A DNA stretch of 64,000 nt, taken from Branchiostoma floridae (Eukaryota; Chordata; Leptocardii; Amphioxiformes; Branchiostomatidae). The DNA lies in contig NC_049982.1 of assembly GCF_000003815.2 (NCBI RefSeq), forward strand, positions 23,505,918 through 23,569,917. Reading direction: 5' to 3'. The notes beneath the pieces are model-generated. The model saw nothing but the letters and a program-made list of their open reading frames with translations. It was not told the origin of the DNA and made no database searches. Below, in pieces: positions 37,665 to 49,300 of this stretch; position 1 is the stretch's first letter; every line of letters starts with the position of its first letter. Made by a program: the position numbers and the translations under genes.

Positions 37665-38076
37665 AGGCCACAGCAAGTAAATTTTATGGATGACATCCGC
37701 GCGCGCATTAATTTTTGTCTGATTTCAGGAAAAAAAAGTTTTTTTTCTTCTGCAGGGATGACGATAAAGTACCAAAATGAGCAACTGGAAGCTATGAGTG
37801 TGGTTACCAACTTTGTTGGTGATGCCAGTCTACCACAAAAGTGTCACTTTTACCACACCAGTACATGTCTTAAATGCAGGAATGAATGCCTTGTTGGCTC
37901 TGATGCCATGTTTTGTCTCTTTTATTCTTTTTACAACAGGCATCACAACTTTATGGTGCCTATTTTTGAAAATGTAGCCATCTTTTTTTTTCCACCTATC
38001 TTGTTTTTTTCGCCCTATCGCACTATTTTTGCAGTCTGCAGAGGATGTCATCCATAAGATTTACTTGCTGTGGCCT
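37665..38076. mobile_element. 412-bp element with 34-bp terminal inverted repeats
   Basis: The left end AGGCCACAGCAAGTAAATTT, continuing with TATGGATGACATCC, is matched in inverse by GGATGTCATCC followed by TTTACTTGCTGTGGCCT at the right, with only one or two mismatches over 34 bp. The interior has no coding potential. Diverged solo ends occur near 36,800 and at 46,793-46,885. It sits in the presumed first intron of the RING-UBL-TerD gene. A non-autonomous DNA transposon; superfamily not assigned. Confidence 0.85.
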
Positions 38077-38107
38077 ATAAACATAATGTTTGAAATACCA
38101 CTTGAAT

Positions 38108-38122
38108 GGGGGGGGGGGGGGG
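38108..38122. repeat. Poly-G run (15 G)
   Basis: An uninterrupted run of 15 guanines, 32 bp right of the 412-bp element. Potential G-quadruplex on the plus strand. Confidence 0.9.
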
Positions 38123-38164
38123 TCAAATGGTTAGGTCCAAATACACAATGATAAAGTGGTATGA

Positions 38165-38196
38165 CGGTAAATAGACGAAACGGTAAATAGACGAAA
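38165..38196. promoter_or_regulatory. Tandem 16-bp GAAAC-type motif
   Basis: CGGTAAATAGACGAAA occurs twice back to back, each followed by C, giving two GAAAC cores 16 bp apart. GAAAC is the core half-site recognised by IRF-type factors. It lies in the presumed first intron of the RING-UBL-TerD gene, about 1.1 kb from the divergent start region. Regulatory function is inference only. Confidence 0.35.
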
Positions 38197-38591
38197 CGTT
38201 ACACCAGACTCAATGCAGGAAGCCGCTACTTGATAGCCCTACGGCCCTGGATGGCGTTGATCAAAGTAACCTACAGAATCATTTAAATTCACTCCGCAAT
38301 GGCAACCATATGCTGTATAAACAAGACAATGAACGGATGTTTACGTATCAAAAAGGAGTATAGATGTTTCGCTGATATCTGTCAAAAGCATACCTTCCGG
38401 GTGCGTAACCTTGCCTTGCCTTTCCTACCCAAGTTCACCAAATCAGGGGTTTGAACCCGAAGCTGTGCTGCTGTGCGGGATAAGGAGGTTTAGGGAGGCC
38501 TCTTTGCTATGGCGTGGTGGTGTGCTATACGCCCTTATGATGCCAAACAAACACGTAGAAAGAGGAACTTGAAGCGATTCTGTAGTCAACA

Positions 38592-38607
38592 GGTTTCGTA
38601 CGAAACC
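38592..38607. promoter_or_regulatory. 16-bp perfect palindrome GGTTTCGTACGAAACC
   Basis: A perfect 16-bp palindrome presenting GAAAC cores in inverted orientation. Just right of it are an inverted CCAAT box (ATTGG at 38,663), two CAAGTTTC strings (about 38,691 and 38,713) and a full CRE, TGACGTCA (38,707-38,714). The cluster looks regulatory; whether it acts as enhancer, promoter or neither cannot be told from sequence. Confidence 0.4.
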
Positions 38608-39122
38608 ATTACACCATCCTTTGGGAATTCAAGGGTCACGGCGGTCAACACCCCGTGCTGCTATTGGTCCGCGTAGCGGTTCCCGGGGTGACAAGTTTCG
38701 GTCGCTTGACGTCAAGTTTCATAAATTATGAAAAACTAGAAAGACTGCTGGGAAAGCATATCTCATCAGTCTTCGTTCAGAAAGGATACTAGAGGTATTA
38801 TAGCGTCCAGATCTGAACTTGAGCGAGCAAAACTGTCGTCTTTCTTTGTACTATGTGTACTATAGTCTTAGGCATCGGGGGACATCCGTGAACTTTATGA
38901 AAATAGTGCAGAAAAGCACGATCACGAGGTGATGGAGACTGAATCGCGACCCGCTGTGGTGAGATCGAGCGAGAAGCGAACCATCGTCTGAAGTTTTCCG
39001 TAAGTAGATCTAAGTACTGTGGGCGTTTACATGAGTCCTAGTAACGTTTTGTAACATCTAACATCTTTTTTTCAATCCTTATAAGCATGCAAGTTCGTAT
39101 AAAGTAAGGTTAATATACTTAC

Positions 39123-39308
39123 GATTGCGTGGTGGCTAACAGATTTGGCAGTCTGCAACCCAGGACGTTCCAGTCTGTTTTGAGTTAGATTGGGTAGGGT
39201 GTCCTCGAGGGACTGCTTTTGGCGCGAAAGTTTTGGCCACGTGTTTTCCGGGGTCAAATCAGCATAAATGTTACCATGCAGTTCTTTCGGTCGCTTTTCA
39301 GCTACCAA
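39123..39308 (-). other. Probable 5' UTR exon of the RING-UBL-TerD gene
   Basis: On the minus strand an open stretch ends in GCAATC|GTAAGTATATT, a strong donor at 39,122. Spliced to the acceptor TTTTAG|AGCAAC at 37,320, the frame stays open into the RING exon. However, the exon has no in-frame ATG: the frame opens at a TTG after an in-frame TAA. It also contains a short upstream ATG frame (ATGGTAACA, ending within eight codons). I therefore read it as untranslated, with initiation at 37,296. A non-AUG start here cannot be excluded. The right boundary is only the limit of the open frame. Confidence 0.5.
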
Positions 39309-39546
39309 GGTTTAGCTTGGTAGGTCTTGGTAGCACGACGCAATTTATGATTCCTCGACGCGTGAAGTGCTGTAACGTGTAGCACCGTAGGGCTGTTCCA
39401 CTTGTAAGAAAGGAGTAGGAAGTGAAACTTATCTAAACGGTCGTTTTTGTGGGATCAACTTGGAGCAAAATCGTTCCTTCTTTAACGGTTGATACATGTA
39501 TCTCGGGTCATGTATTTAATGGGACTGCTCTTTTCCTGTTTTGCAG
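39309..39546. promoter_or_regulatory. Compact divergent promoter region
   Basis: About 240 bp separate the minus-strand 5' exon from the acceptor TTTTGCAG at 39,546 that precedes the first coding exon of the RNF213-like gene. The region contains GGAAGTGAAA at 39,418-39,427, an exact match to the ETS/IRF composite consensus GGAANNGAAA, and a donor-like CTT|GTAAGA at 39,403 that could end a short RNF213 5' UTR exon. An alternative donor, TTTTCC|GTAAGT, lies at 38,999. Transcription start sites cannot be fixed from sequence. Confidence 0.45.
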
Positions 39547-39588
39547 AATCAGTCCAGGGGGCGCGCGTCGGCGCAGGGGGCGTAAGTC

Positions 39589-42500
39589 ATGGGTGACGAA
39601 CAACCTTTGTTATCCACCAGCGTGGACTGTGATCAGGTGAGCAAAAGTCCAGGATGTGAAACTGCTGATGTAATGACTGTGGTGCTCTTTTGTTTACCCC
39701 CATGAAATATTCATGGCGGTTTAATCTTATATTTACCTCCAGGGAAAATGGAGGTATATATTGTTTTTGCATGTGTGTGTGTGTTTGTGTGTCCGGATAT
39801 GTGTAGTAAGCATAAGTCAGGAGCTACGACTGGGTGGATTGGTTTCATAATGTACAATAGCAGACCTATTATCGTTTAAGGGGGGGCCCCAATATGCCCT
39901 TTTGCGTAGAGCGTAATCAGCTGTTTTAGTTTTACGTAGAGTGTAGACGGATCGCTTAATTCAACGAAGAGCGTATCAGTGCATTTTGCGTAGAGTGTAA
40001 TTGGCTCTTTTAATTCTACGTAATGCGTTGTAGCTCCCCAGAATTTACCGAAAAACGTAATGGATGAATTTTGCGTAAAGCAAAATCAAACCTGCCCTAA
40101 CCATTGCCCTAAGTCCCTTCAAAATGCAGGAAATTGCGTTTCAGAGGGTCGAGATTTCAAAATTTCCGTGGATCTCCTCTGCGGGGCATCAGCGACAGGA
40201 AATTTCGTATGGGGGGGCAAACTTTACTGACAGAATTTTGCAGCACGTAGAGCCGAAGGCGCTAGCGCGACAATCCTAGGGGGTCAGGGGGCATGCTCCC
40301 CTGGGAAAATTTGACATCTTGACCCTCTAAAACGCCATTTCCTGCGTTTTGACGGGCAAATTTTGCTGCCAGACTAAGGCCCCGTTCATGATGCAAACAA
40401 TGAAACGGTTCTATTGGTTAGGCCTGGAAATCCGTCAGCAAAAGACAGGAAACGGTTTGCATTTTGCGCTCACGATCAAACTTGCAAACCGTTTCAGTTC
40501 CTAGAAAAGGCATGGTAATGCGTGGTAATGCGGCCTCTGACCCCTGAGGTTGTTGTGATCTTGCCCTAACTTGTACTTCTGTGTCAGATTATTGGTCTTT
40601 GATTGAAATTGAACCAATGTCTTACTGAATTCGAAGCTTGTTTCTGTTATGACCTTGGAAATGCCTCTAAAAACATTTTGGTCCCAATATATGCCATGCT
40701 ACAGGTATGTCATTTCCACTGGATCTCCTGACACATTCCCCTTGCGATATCATGACTGCTGGCTCCTCAGTCGACCAGGAGGCGGCCCGCTAATAAAAAT
40801 GAATTTTACGATTGAAAACGCGGCCAAAACACCCGAATGACGCCACCAAATATGAACGCACATGCCCCGATGTAAAACGGATCGCGTCGCTTTTGCGTTC
40901 ATAATGCAAATAGCGATTCCGGATAAGGAAGAAACCATTTCAATACTACCTCGCGAGGAGGTAGTATTGAAATGGTTTCAATACTACCTCCGAAAAAGCC
41001 GTTTCCTATCGCTTCAGATCCGTTTCGGAGTGTTCATGATGACAAAACTTATCCTTTTCAGCTGGCCTAACCGATAGAACCTTTTCATTTTTTGCATCAT
41101 GAACGGGGCCAAAGCTAAATTTGATGGCAATTTTGTAAGAAAGACACGCGAGGGCCATGCCCCCAAAATATTTTCATGATTTTGAGTACCAAAGGTGCGA
41201 GCTGTCGCAAGGTTGGTCTGGGGAAATTTCGAAATCTGCACCCTCTGGAATGCCATTTTCTGTATTTTTAGGGACAAATTTTGCTGGCAGACTATGCTAA
41301 ATCTTATGCCATTTTTGTCAAAGAAAGAAATTGAGGGCGATGACCCATACAAATTTTCACCATGTCGTTGTGAGCGCCCGAGGCGCTAGTTATTGCTCGT
41401 GTAGTCCGTAGAAAAATTTGAAATCTTGACCGTCTGAAACATCATTTCCTCCATTTGGGGGCCACATTCTGCTTGAAAACTAAGCTAAGTACGATAGTTA
41501 AATTCAGTTTAAAAGATTTTTGAGAGCAGCGCTCCCGCAACATATTGTCCTGTGCCGAGGACGCGGGCCGTCACAAGGGAGGTCTGGCGAAATTTTGAAA
41601 TCGGGACTCTCTGAAACGCCATTTCTTGCATTTTCGGGGGTAAATTTTGCCGTTAGACTAGCTTGATTTAATGAAATTTCCATCATCAAAAAAATACACA
41701 AGGTTTCAGCTTGCTTTTTTTGGGGGTGGGGGGTGGGCGACACCCCCCAACATATTTTCCGGAGGGGGGGGGGCAGCCGTAATACATAGCCGGCCACCAG
41801 AATTTAGCGTAGAGCGTTGTCGGGACAATGGGGGCCCTCTTTAAGTTGTATATTGCACTATGTCAATTCGCCATTTATGTTCACATTCCTGTACTTAATG
41901 TAGTTATGATAATACATATATGTAGTGTCACTGTATAAATTGATCTATTACTGTTGCCTTAAATTGTACCATGTACAAATGTTCAATTAAGTTCATTCAT
42001 TAATACCTGGTGTGTTGGTTGGGTGTGACGAAAGCTAGAAATTTGGGGGCCCCTAGCAGCTTCCCTTGGTACTGCAACGTTTTAAACTTCTGGTTTTGCT
42101 ATCTCGTGTTCTGAACAAGATATGGTCACAATTTTTGGATGTTAGATAGCTCTTGTGCGCGTAAAGAAGTGACATAAGTTTGGCCCTCCTAGCAGCTAGT
42201 TTTGGGATAGTAGGGGAATTTCTGTCAAAAATTTCTGAAGACGATTAGATCTACTCAAGAAAGGAACAACGGATTTTCATGATTTTTTTGGCATGCAGGA
42301 CTAACTTGGACAATGTTGTACCGGTACTACATGAAATACTTAAAATGGGAGTAGCAGTTTTTTTCAATGTATCTCTTGTCCCGGACATGGTATGGTCTAA
42401 TGACAATTGAGTGGTAAATACATGTAGATTTCAACATCATGACCAAATGGGGCTGGTTTGAACCACCTAACATTTAATTTTGGAACTGCAGGGGCACTTT

Positions 42501-43198
42501 TGTCAAGAATAAGGATAAGATAACTGGAGATAACCGAGACAATTTTAGGCATCAAGGAGGAAATTGCATGATTCAATTGTTTTCCATAACTGGACTTCAA
42601 AGAACTGATTTGCATAATCTATGCAAAATTGACAAAACTGCTTAATGCTAAATGATGGAGATTTCATACTTGCGACATGTGAACGTTAGTCAATGATGAA
42701 CACCATGCATAAATCATGTAACAAGTCATTTGCATAAAATTTTAAAAAGTTCTAAATATTTCATGGAGGTATGAGCTCTCTCTCTCTCTGTCTCTCTCTC
42801 TGTCTCTCTCTCTCTATATATATATATACAGGGCTCGAAATACTGGGTGCATGTGCACCCAGGTGCACCCAAAATTGGAGCTGTGCACCCAATTACTTTC
42901 TGTGGGTGCACAGGGTGCACCCAAATATTTTCTTGGGTTTGTGTATGTAAAAATATCAAAGTATACTAGTATACATCATATTCTTGACATCTAAGTGTGA
43001 AAAATAATAAGAATGTCTCATGGTACTTGTATAAGAATTTGATGGCATGTAACTACGTTTTGTTATTACTTTTTTCTGACATTCTAGACTTAAATTTAAG
43101 TGGTGCACCCAAAAAAATTTTGGTGCACCCAATTTTTAAAGCTGGGTGCGCCAGTGCACCTAATCCAGAAAATGAATTTCGAGCCCTGATATATATAT

Positions 43199-43252
<54 letters not shown>

Positions 43253-43326
43253 ACTATATATATATATATAACTATATATATATATATATATTTACTATCT
43301 GTCTATCTGTATCTATGTAATCTATC

Positions 43327-43376
<50 letters not shown>

Positions 43377-46300
43377 CATAACAGCATAACTCAAGATGCC
43401 TTGGATGGATCCTAACGATATTTGGTAGGTGACAAGTTTGACAAGTTGACAAGTTTTATTCCGACATGTACGGCATTGCATCTGGTAGCTGAATTGCGCC
43501 GTCATTTACAAAGTATACGAACAGCTGTAATAAGATATGGGCACACTATTAAAAACTTAACAACACAAAACCAACAAGTAATTCTTAACTACAATGTTGT
43601 AGTGCATTCATCTTTGTAAAACGTTCATTATACATATAGAATATCAAGTTGCCATACGAAGGTTGTATCATTACAAATCAGGAGCAGTTCAAGATCTGTG
43701 GAGTAATTACTTATTCAATAAAGTATGGTATGGGGGAGTTCTTATATCTGTTAGTTTGGTACATTGGGGTGTCCAGTTTCTCGGACCTGCGAGTGGTACG
43801 TCCCGTCATGTGCTTTCTGGAGGGTGGGAGCCAGTCCCGGAACTCAGACTGTAGTAGTGACTCGCCGAAACTGGTCCAGATACGAATCCGTCGGTCTGAC
43901 AAGGTACTAAGGTCCAGTGTGGAGAGAGCCGAGGTATAGTCCGTATATTGGGATCTGAGAATGTTTCGACATGCCCTCTTTTGGATTCTCTCAAGTTTTA
44001 CTGTTTGGGCCATGGTCAGTGCCGAGTGCCACGCCGGTGCTGCGTACTCTAGCGTGGGTCTCACATACGACGTGAAGACTGACTTAAGGTCTGGGAGAGT
44101 TACACCAAAACGCTTGAGTCGACGAAGCATGTACAATTTCCTGTTGGCTGACACTAGCATGTTGTTAACTTGCATGTCCCATTTCAAGTCATTCTGCACA
44201 GTTAAACCTAGCACTTTGATGTGTGGCACGCACAACAGGGGTTGTGGAGGAGGAGGGGCCTTCATGAAGCACACTCGGAGTACGAAACATTTCTTTGGAT
44301 TTAAGGCCATTTTGTGGTCACTAACCCAAGTGCTAAGGTTGTCCAGAGTAGATTGTAGTGTACATGGCTGACGCACTAACCGGGTCTCTGCAATGTTCAT
44401 ATCGTCCACGAACTTCCAATGGTTGAGGACTTCACATAACGCTCCATCGATCAATGCCATAAAAATAACTGGTCCAAGAGGTGTTCCTTGCGCTACTCCG
44501 CAGCTGAGGTAGAGCCAGCCCGAGGGTTCACCCTGATAAATCACTCGCTGCCGTCTGTCGGTTATGAAGCTACAAATCCAAGGGATGACTCCCGGACAAA
44601 CACCAAGATCAAGTAAGGATCTAATAGCTGTGGTATGGTCCACTTTGTCGAAAGCTTTGGACAGATCGGTGGTAACAAGAGTGCAGATTGACTTTGACAC
44701 GGAAGTAGATTTGTAGAGGAAGTCCACTAAACTGACCAACGTGTGTGTTGTCGATCTGTGCTTCCTTCCACCAAACTGGCGGGGATCAAGCTTTGGAGAA
44801 ATGTCTTGTACTATCCAATTTGTCACGAAGCGTTCACAGAGTTTAGATAACATTGGAGTAAGAGAGACGGGCCGAAGTTCGTCGATGTTTGGAGGGCTCA
44901 GGACTTTGGAAGTGGAACCACGTTGGCTTCCTTCCATTGACGGGGTACGGTGCCTTCTTTCAGCGACGTGTTGAGTAAGTCACACAGAGGAGTGCTCAGC
45001 TCACACGCGAATTCCTTGAGAAGGCAGGCCAGAACTTTATCCGGTCCGGGACTCTTGTAAGTGTTGGTAGCACATAGATACGAGTAAACATCCCATTCCT
45101 GGATAACAGGTAACGGTTTGGCCGGAAGGAATGATGAGAGAGATGACAGCTCCAGTGGCGGGAGTGACTGAGACACGTCCGCGAACTAGGTGGGTAGGGG
45201 TCGAGAAAACGAAGGTCAAGTTCGATAATGGGCCCCCTAGCGGCTTGCTAAGGTACTGCAGCGGAAACTCAATTTTTTATATCTCGTGTTCTGGACATAC
45301 TGTGGTCATGATTTTTGAGTGATAGATAGCCCATAGGGCAGAGAGTATGCTGTGAGTTTGGGCCCCCTAGCGGCTTTTTGGTACTGCAGGCGCCGGTTTC
45401 CTTTCAAACTTTGGATGAGAATAACTCTACAACGTGTTGACAGATCTTCATGATTTTTGAAATGTAGATAGAATGAGTGTTGTCATACAAAATGGGATAC
45501 TAATTATGTACATGTAAATCAACAGCTAATTTGCATAATTAATGAGAAAAGTTTATAAATCCACTGCATTCCATGATAGGACTTCAAACTTGTCACATAT
45601 GTAGCTGAGAAGGAGAGAAATGTCAATAGATATCAATTATGCAACTGAAGACCCTATTTTCATAATTAATGAGACAATATGAACATGTTGACGGATCATC
45701 ATGTTTTTTGGTATGTAGGTAGTATAAGTGAAGACCTACATAATGAGATACCAATTATGCAAATCAACAGCTAATTCGCATAATTAATGAGGACATTTGA
45801 TAAATCCACTACATTCCATGATAGGACTTTAAAACTTGTCACATATGTAGCTGAGAAAGAGAGAAATGTTAATACATATTTATCATGCAAATGATGACTT
45901 CATTTGCATAATTAATGAGAAAAATATGAACGTGTTGATGGATCGTCATGATTTTTGGCATGTAAATAGCCTAAGTGAAGACTTATATAATGTGATACTT
46001 ATTATGCAAATTAACAGCTAATTTGCATAATCGGTTAGGAAAACTTTATAAATCCACTGCATTCCATTATAGTACTTTCAAAGTTGAAAGAGAGTAAGAG
46101 GTGTATTTAAAGACTTTGAAAGAGAATAAGTCAAGAATGGATCAAAGGATCATCACGATTTTTGGTATGCTGATAGCTTAAGTAATGCTTGATACAATTT
46201 TATATCAATTAATTGTAACTTGGGATCTAATTTGCATAATCAATGCCGAAATTTTATAAACCAACTCCAAGCATATAATTATAAAATGAAATGAGTAATG

Positions 46301-49300
46301 CATTTGTCTACAGACATCATTCTACATACCAAACCTGGTTTATTTGGCAAAGGTATGTGTTCGTGGAACTCTAGTTTATTTCTATAATTCTTCTTCGAAG
46401 ATTTATGAAATCTTAGTAACTTATTCAGTTATTAAGATGGGTTAATGATCTGAATACTAGTGACCAGTGTCAGGCTGTGTTAGGAAGTGACAGGAAGTGG
46501 CCAGGAGTAAATGGGGAGTGTTCCAAGAAAGTAAAAGGAATGGAAAGTGAATATGACAGGATGGGACTCAGAGAATGGGCCACATTGTCAAGGGAGGCAC
46601 GCCTCCAGGACAGAAGGGAAGAAACTAGGTAAAGGGAAATCACTTGTCCAGACTCCTAGCACAGGGACAGTTAAGTAGCGATCATAGAATCTGACAATTT
46701 AGGCAACTTGTTTTTTTTTTCCCACATAGTCTCTTTTTTTCATCCTCGCACATTAATTAGATTTGGAGTCTCCAGATGAACATTGTCATCCATAGAATTT
46801 ACTTGCTGTGGGCCAATTATGCATAAGTTCCATACAAATGTTTGTTTCTTACTTAGGCCACACCGACTTAATTGTATGGGTAACATCCTGAGGAGACCCC
46901 AAAACTTAGTGTGCAGGCGAAAAATAAAACCCCAGCCAAAAAAAAATGGTGCTTAACCCGACTACAAAGCTGGTATTAAGAATTGAACCACAGAACACAC
47001 TGTGTATCATAATAATAATAATGGTTTATTCAAAAGTCAAACGTCACAGTTGCCACGTTGCAGCCAACGGCTGAATTGCGTGGTAAACTTTCCAATTCAT
47101 ATAACATTATACAAGTTAAAATTGTCAAGAGCTCTAGATACACTGGTTAAAATACACTGGTCTAAATACACTAGTTGAAATCATCGATCAACGACGTTTA
47201 CAGTTGATACAGTTTCGGGGCATTTAAATAAAAAATGTTCATAGAATATCATAGGATATTATCATACATATATAAAACTTTGAGGGAAACAGTTCAAAAC
47301 ACAACGAGTAGCGAACACAGAGAAGGCAATTAAGCGTTCAGAAGTCTAGTCATGTGAGGAATAGCGCTGGATCTATATCTATCAGTCTTACAGTGTATAA
47401 TGTCTAATTTCTGTGATGATCGTCAGGGCTCGAAGTTAACTATGTCCCGATGTCCCGGGGCCACTAAAATTTAAGCCGGGACAACTGAAAAATCTTTTTG
47501 GGACACTTTTGGGACAATAGGAAAATAATCAACGAATCAACATCAGAATGTCCGATCTCCCCGCGCCGCAGGCTTTTAGCTAGCAATGCGTACAGCCGTA
47601 CAATGTACGGCCTTCGGTAAAAAAATCGCAAAATGTACGCCCTGTTTTTTGGATATACGCCTTTGGTTTGCCCTTATTTTCCCCCGAAAACTTCGCTCAA
47701 AGTTTAAAATTCGGCGATTCCGGGCGCACCGAGCCGCCATTTTGGGTGATTCTACCTCAAGTCTTGCGCAATCTCGCACTCACTCACATCTCGCGAATCG
47801 CGAGAGTCGCACCCCATTGGCCATTTCGTCGTGACGTAGCGCGCCCAGGCGCCATTATTGGTGGAATATCTGATATCCCCGCTGTTTTCGCGGGAAAAAT
47901 CACGCAGGAAAGCGTAAAAACTTTGATTTGTTTACGAAAACTCGTCGAATGCCTGAAGTCATTGGTGATAAGTACATGTATAGGATTGTTTTGGAGGTTT
48001 TTTTTGCTTGTTTGTCGGTGGAATGTGGGAAAAACAACAGCTAATGTGACGATGACATACTGGGGAGGGGGGCGGTGTCGGCACTGAATTCGTAGAAAAT
48101 GTTGAACGGTAACTTGAGATATTCCTTTTGTTGCAGTCTTTATTTTTAAAATACTGATAAATGGATGTTGTTTGTTGAGAAAATTTCGCTTAATTTGCCC
48201 TTGGAACACATCTTTTCTGCTATATATTTTCAATGAATTAAATGTTTGTACACATTTTTCTGTACTGTGTAAAGTTAAAACGCTGATGTTACAGGATACA
48301 AGTAACATCTATTATCATAATACCGGTACGTTTACGACGATTTCTCTAGCCATACTGATTTGACAAATTGTCAACGCATCATTTTCTCCAGTTACATGTT
48401 GCTGTTATAGGTTACCCTTGCCACTTCTTCTGTGTAACTTTTCTGCCACTCTTGTCCTGCTAAAAGCGTAATATTGTAATTGTAACACGCCGCGGAATTA
48501 CACGGCGAACGGCCGCGTGGTTGGGAGGGGGTACAAAATACCGGTAGGAAGAAACACGGCACAATTAACTGCCGCTATGTACATTTATACATCCTCTGAT
48601 GTTCCTTCCTTTTCTGTCAGTAAATGCATAAAACATAAACCTGCTTGAGCATACAAAATGTCATGAGAAAACGGACGTATACTGTCAAGAATTTTCATTT
48701 AACTTCTGTCCGTCACAACCGCTATGGCGTAACACTTCACTGCTAGCGTAGATATAAAAATGGCGGGAAAATGGCTGCGTACGTTCAATTTTGCCCATTC
48801 AGTCGTAGATCCGGGCTATTATGCAACGGTTCTTCACACTTTTACATGAGTTGTAGGTCACCAACAGAAATTCAAGATTGTTGTTGAATCATGTTCGTCT
48901 TGTGCCGTGAGCATGTGTAATTATGATCTATATAAATTTGGCAATGAATGTGACAGTGTGTTCGTCCCACGACGAGCTGCCTACCCCGAAATTTAAAAAA
49001 AAGTATACTGAAAACTTTTGGCCTTGTTGTCTTCGAATGCATTGTTATCGATGCTTTGTAAATGGTGTATTGGACACCTAGATGTCTGAAGGTTGCATAG
49101 CTCAGAAATAACTATTGTTGCATGTGTAGATCTCTTTAAGTTCCAGCATTTTTAATCTACCGGTATAAATCTTACTACCGGTATTATGCCAATGCATGTT
49201 AACTTTTCAGTGCATTTATTTTCAGCTATGTTCTTAACAGAGTAGATACACAAAAGAAATATAAGATGTACCTGGCAGTCCTGGCTACACTTTCTCCTCT

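Larger units (their letters stand above)
39861..41990. repeat. Degenerate repeats with GAAACGCCATTTCCTGCATTTT unit
   Basis: The motif series TTGAAATCTTGACCCTCT, AAACGCCATTTCCTGC and CAAATTTTGCTGCCAGACTA appears on the plus strand near 40,315, 41,225, 41,425 and 41,595, and on the minus strand near 40,110 and 49,580. The left part also has spaced GCGTAGAGCGTA-type strings (39,905-40,030). Copies are diverged and interrupted by the 733-bp element at 40,378. I see no coding sequence. Confidence 0.6.

Noticed and set aside
38430-38520. tRNA-like T-arm (minus strand, GGGTTCAAACCCC)
   Set aside because: The T-loop matches, but no acceptor stem, D-arm or anticodon arm could be paired around it. Probably a decayed SINE fragment or chance.
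38941-39001. 5' UTR exon of the RNF213-like gene ending at TTTTCC|GTAAGT (38,999)
   Set aside because: A good donor, but it would lie inside the intron of the opposing gene and has no second supporting signal. Kept only as an alternative to a start nearer 39,400.
47784-48308. 174-codon minus-strand and 139-codon plus-strand open frames
   Set aside because: They overlap each other inside a transposon. Compositions are not protein-like and no domain is recognised.
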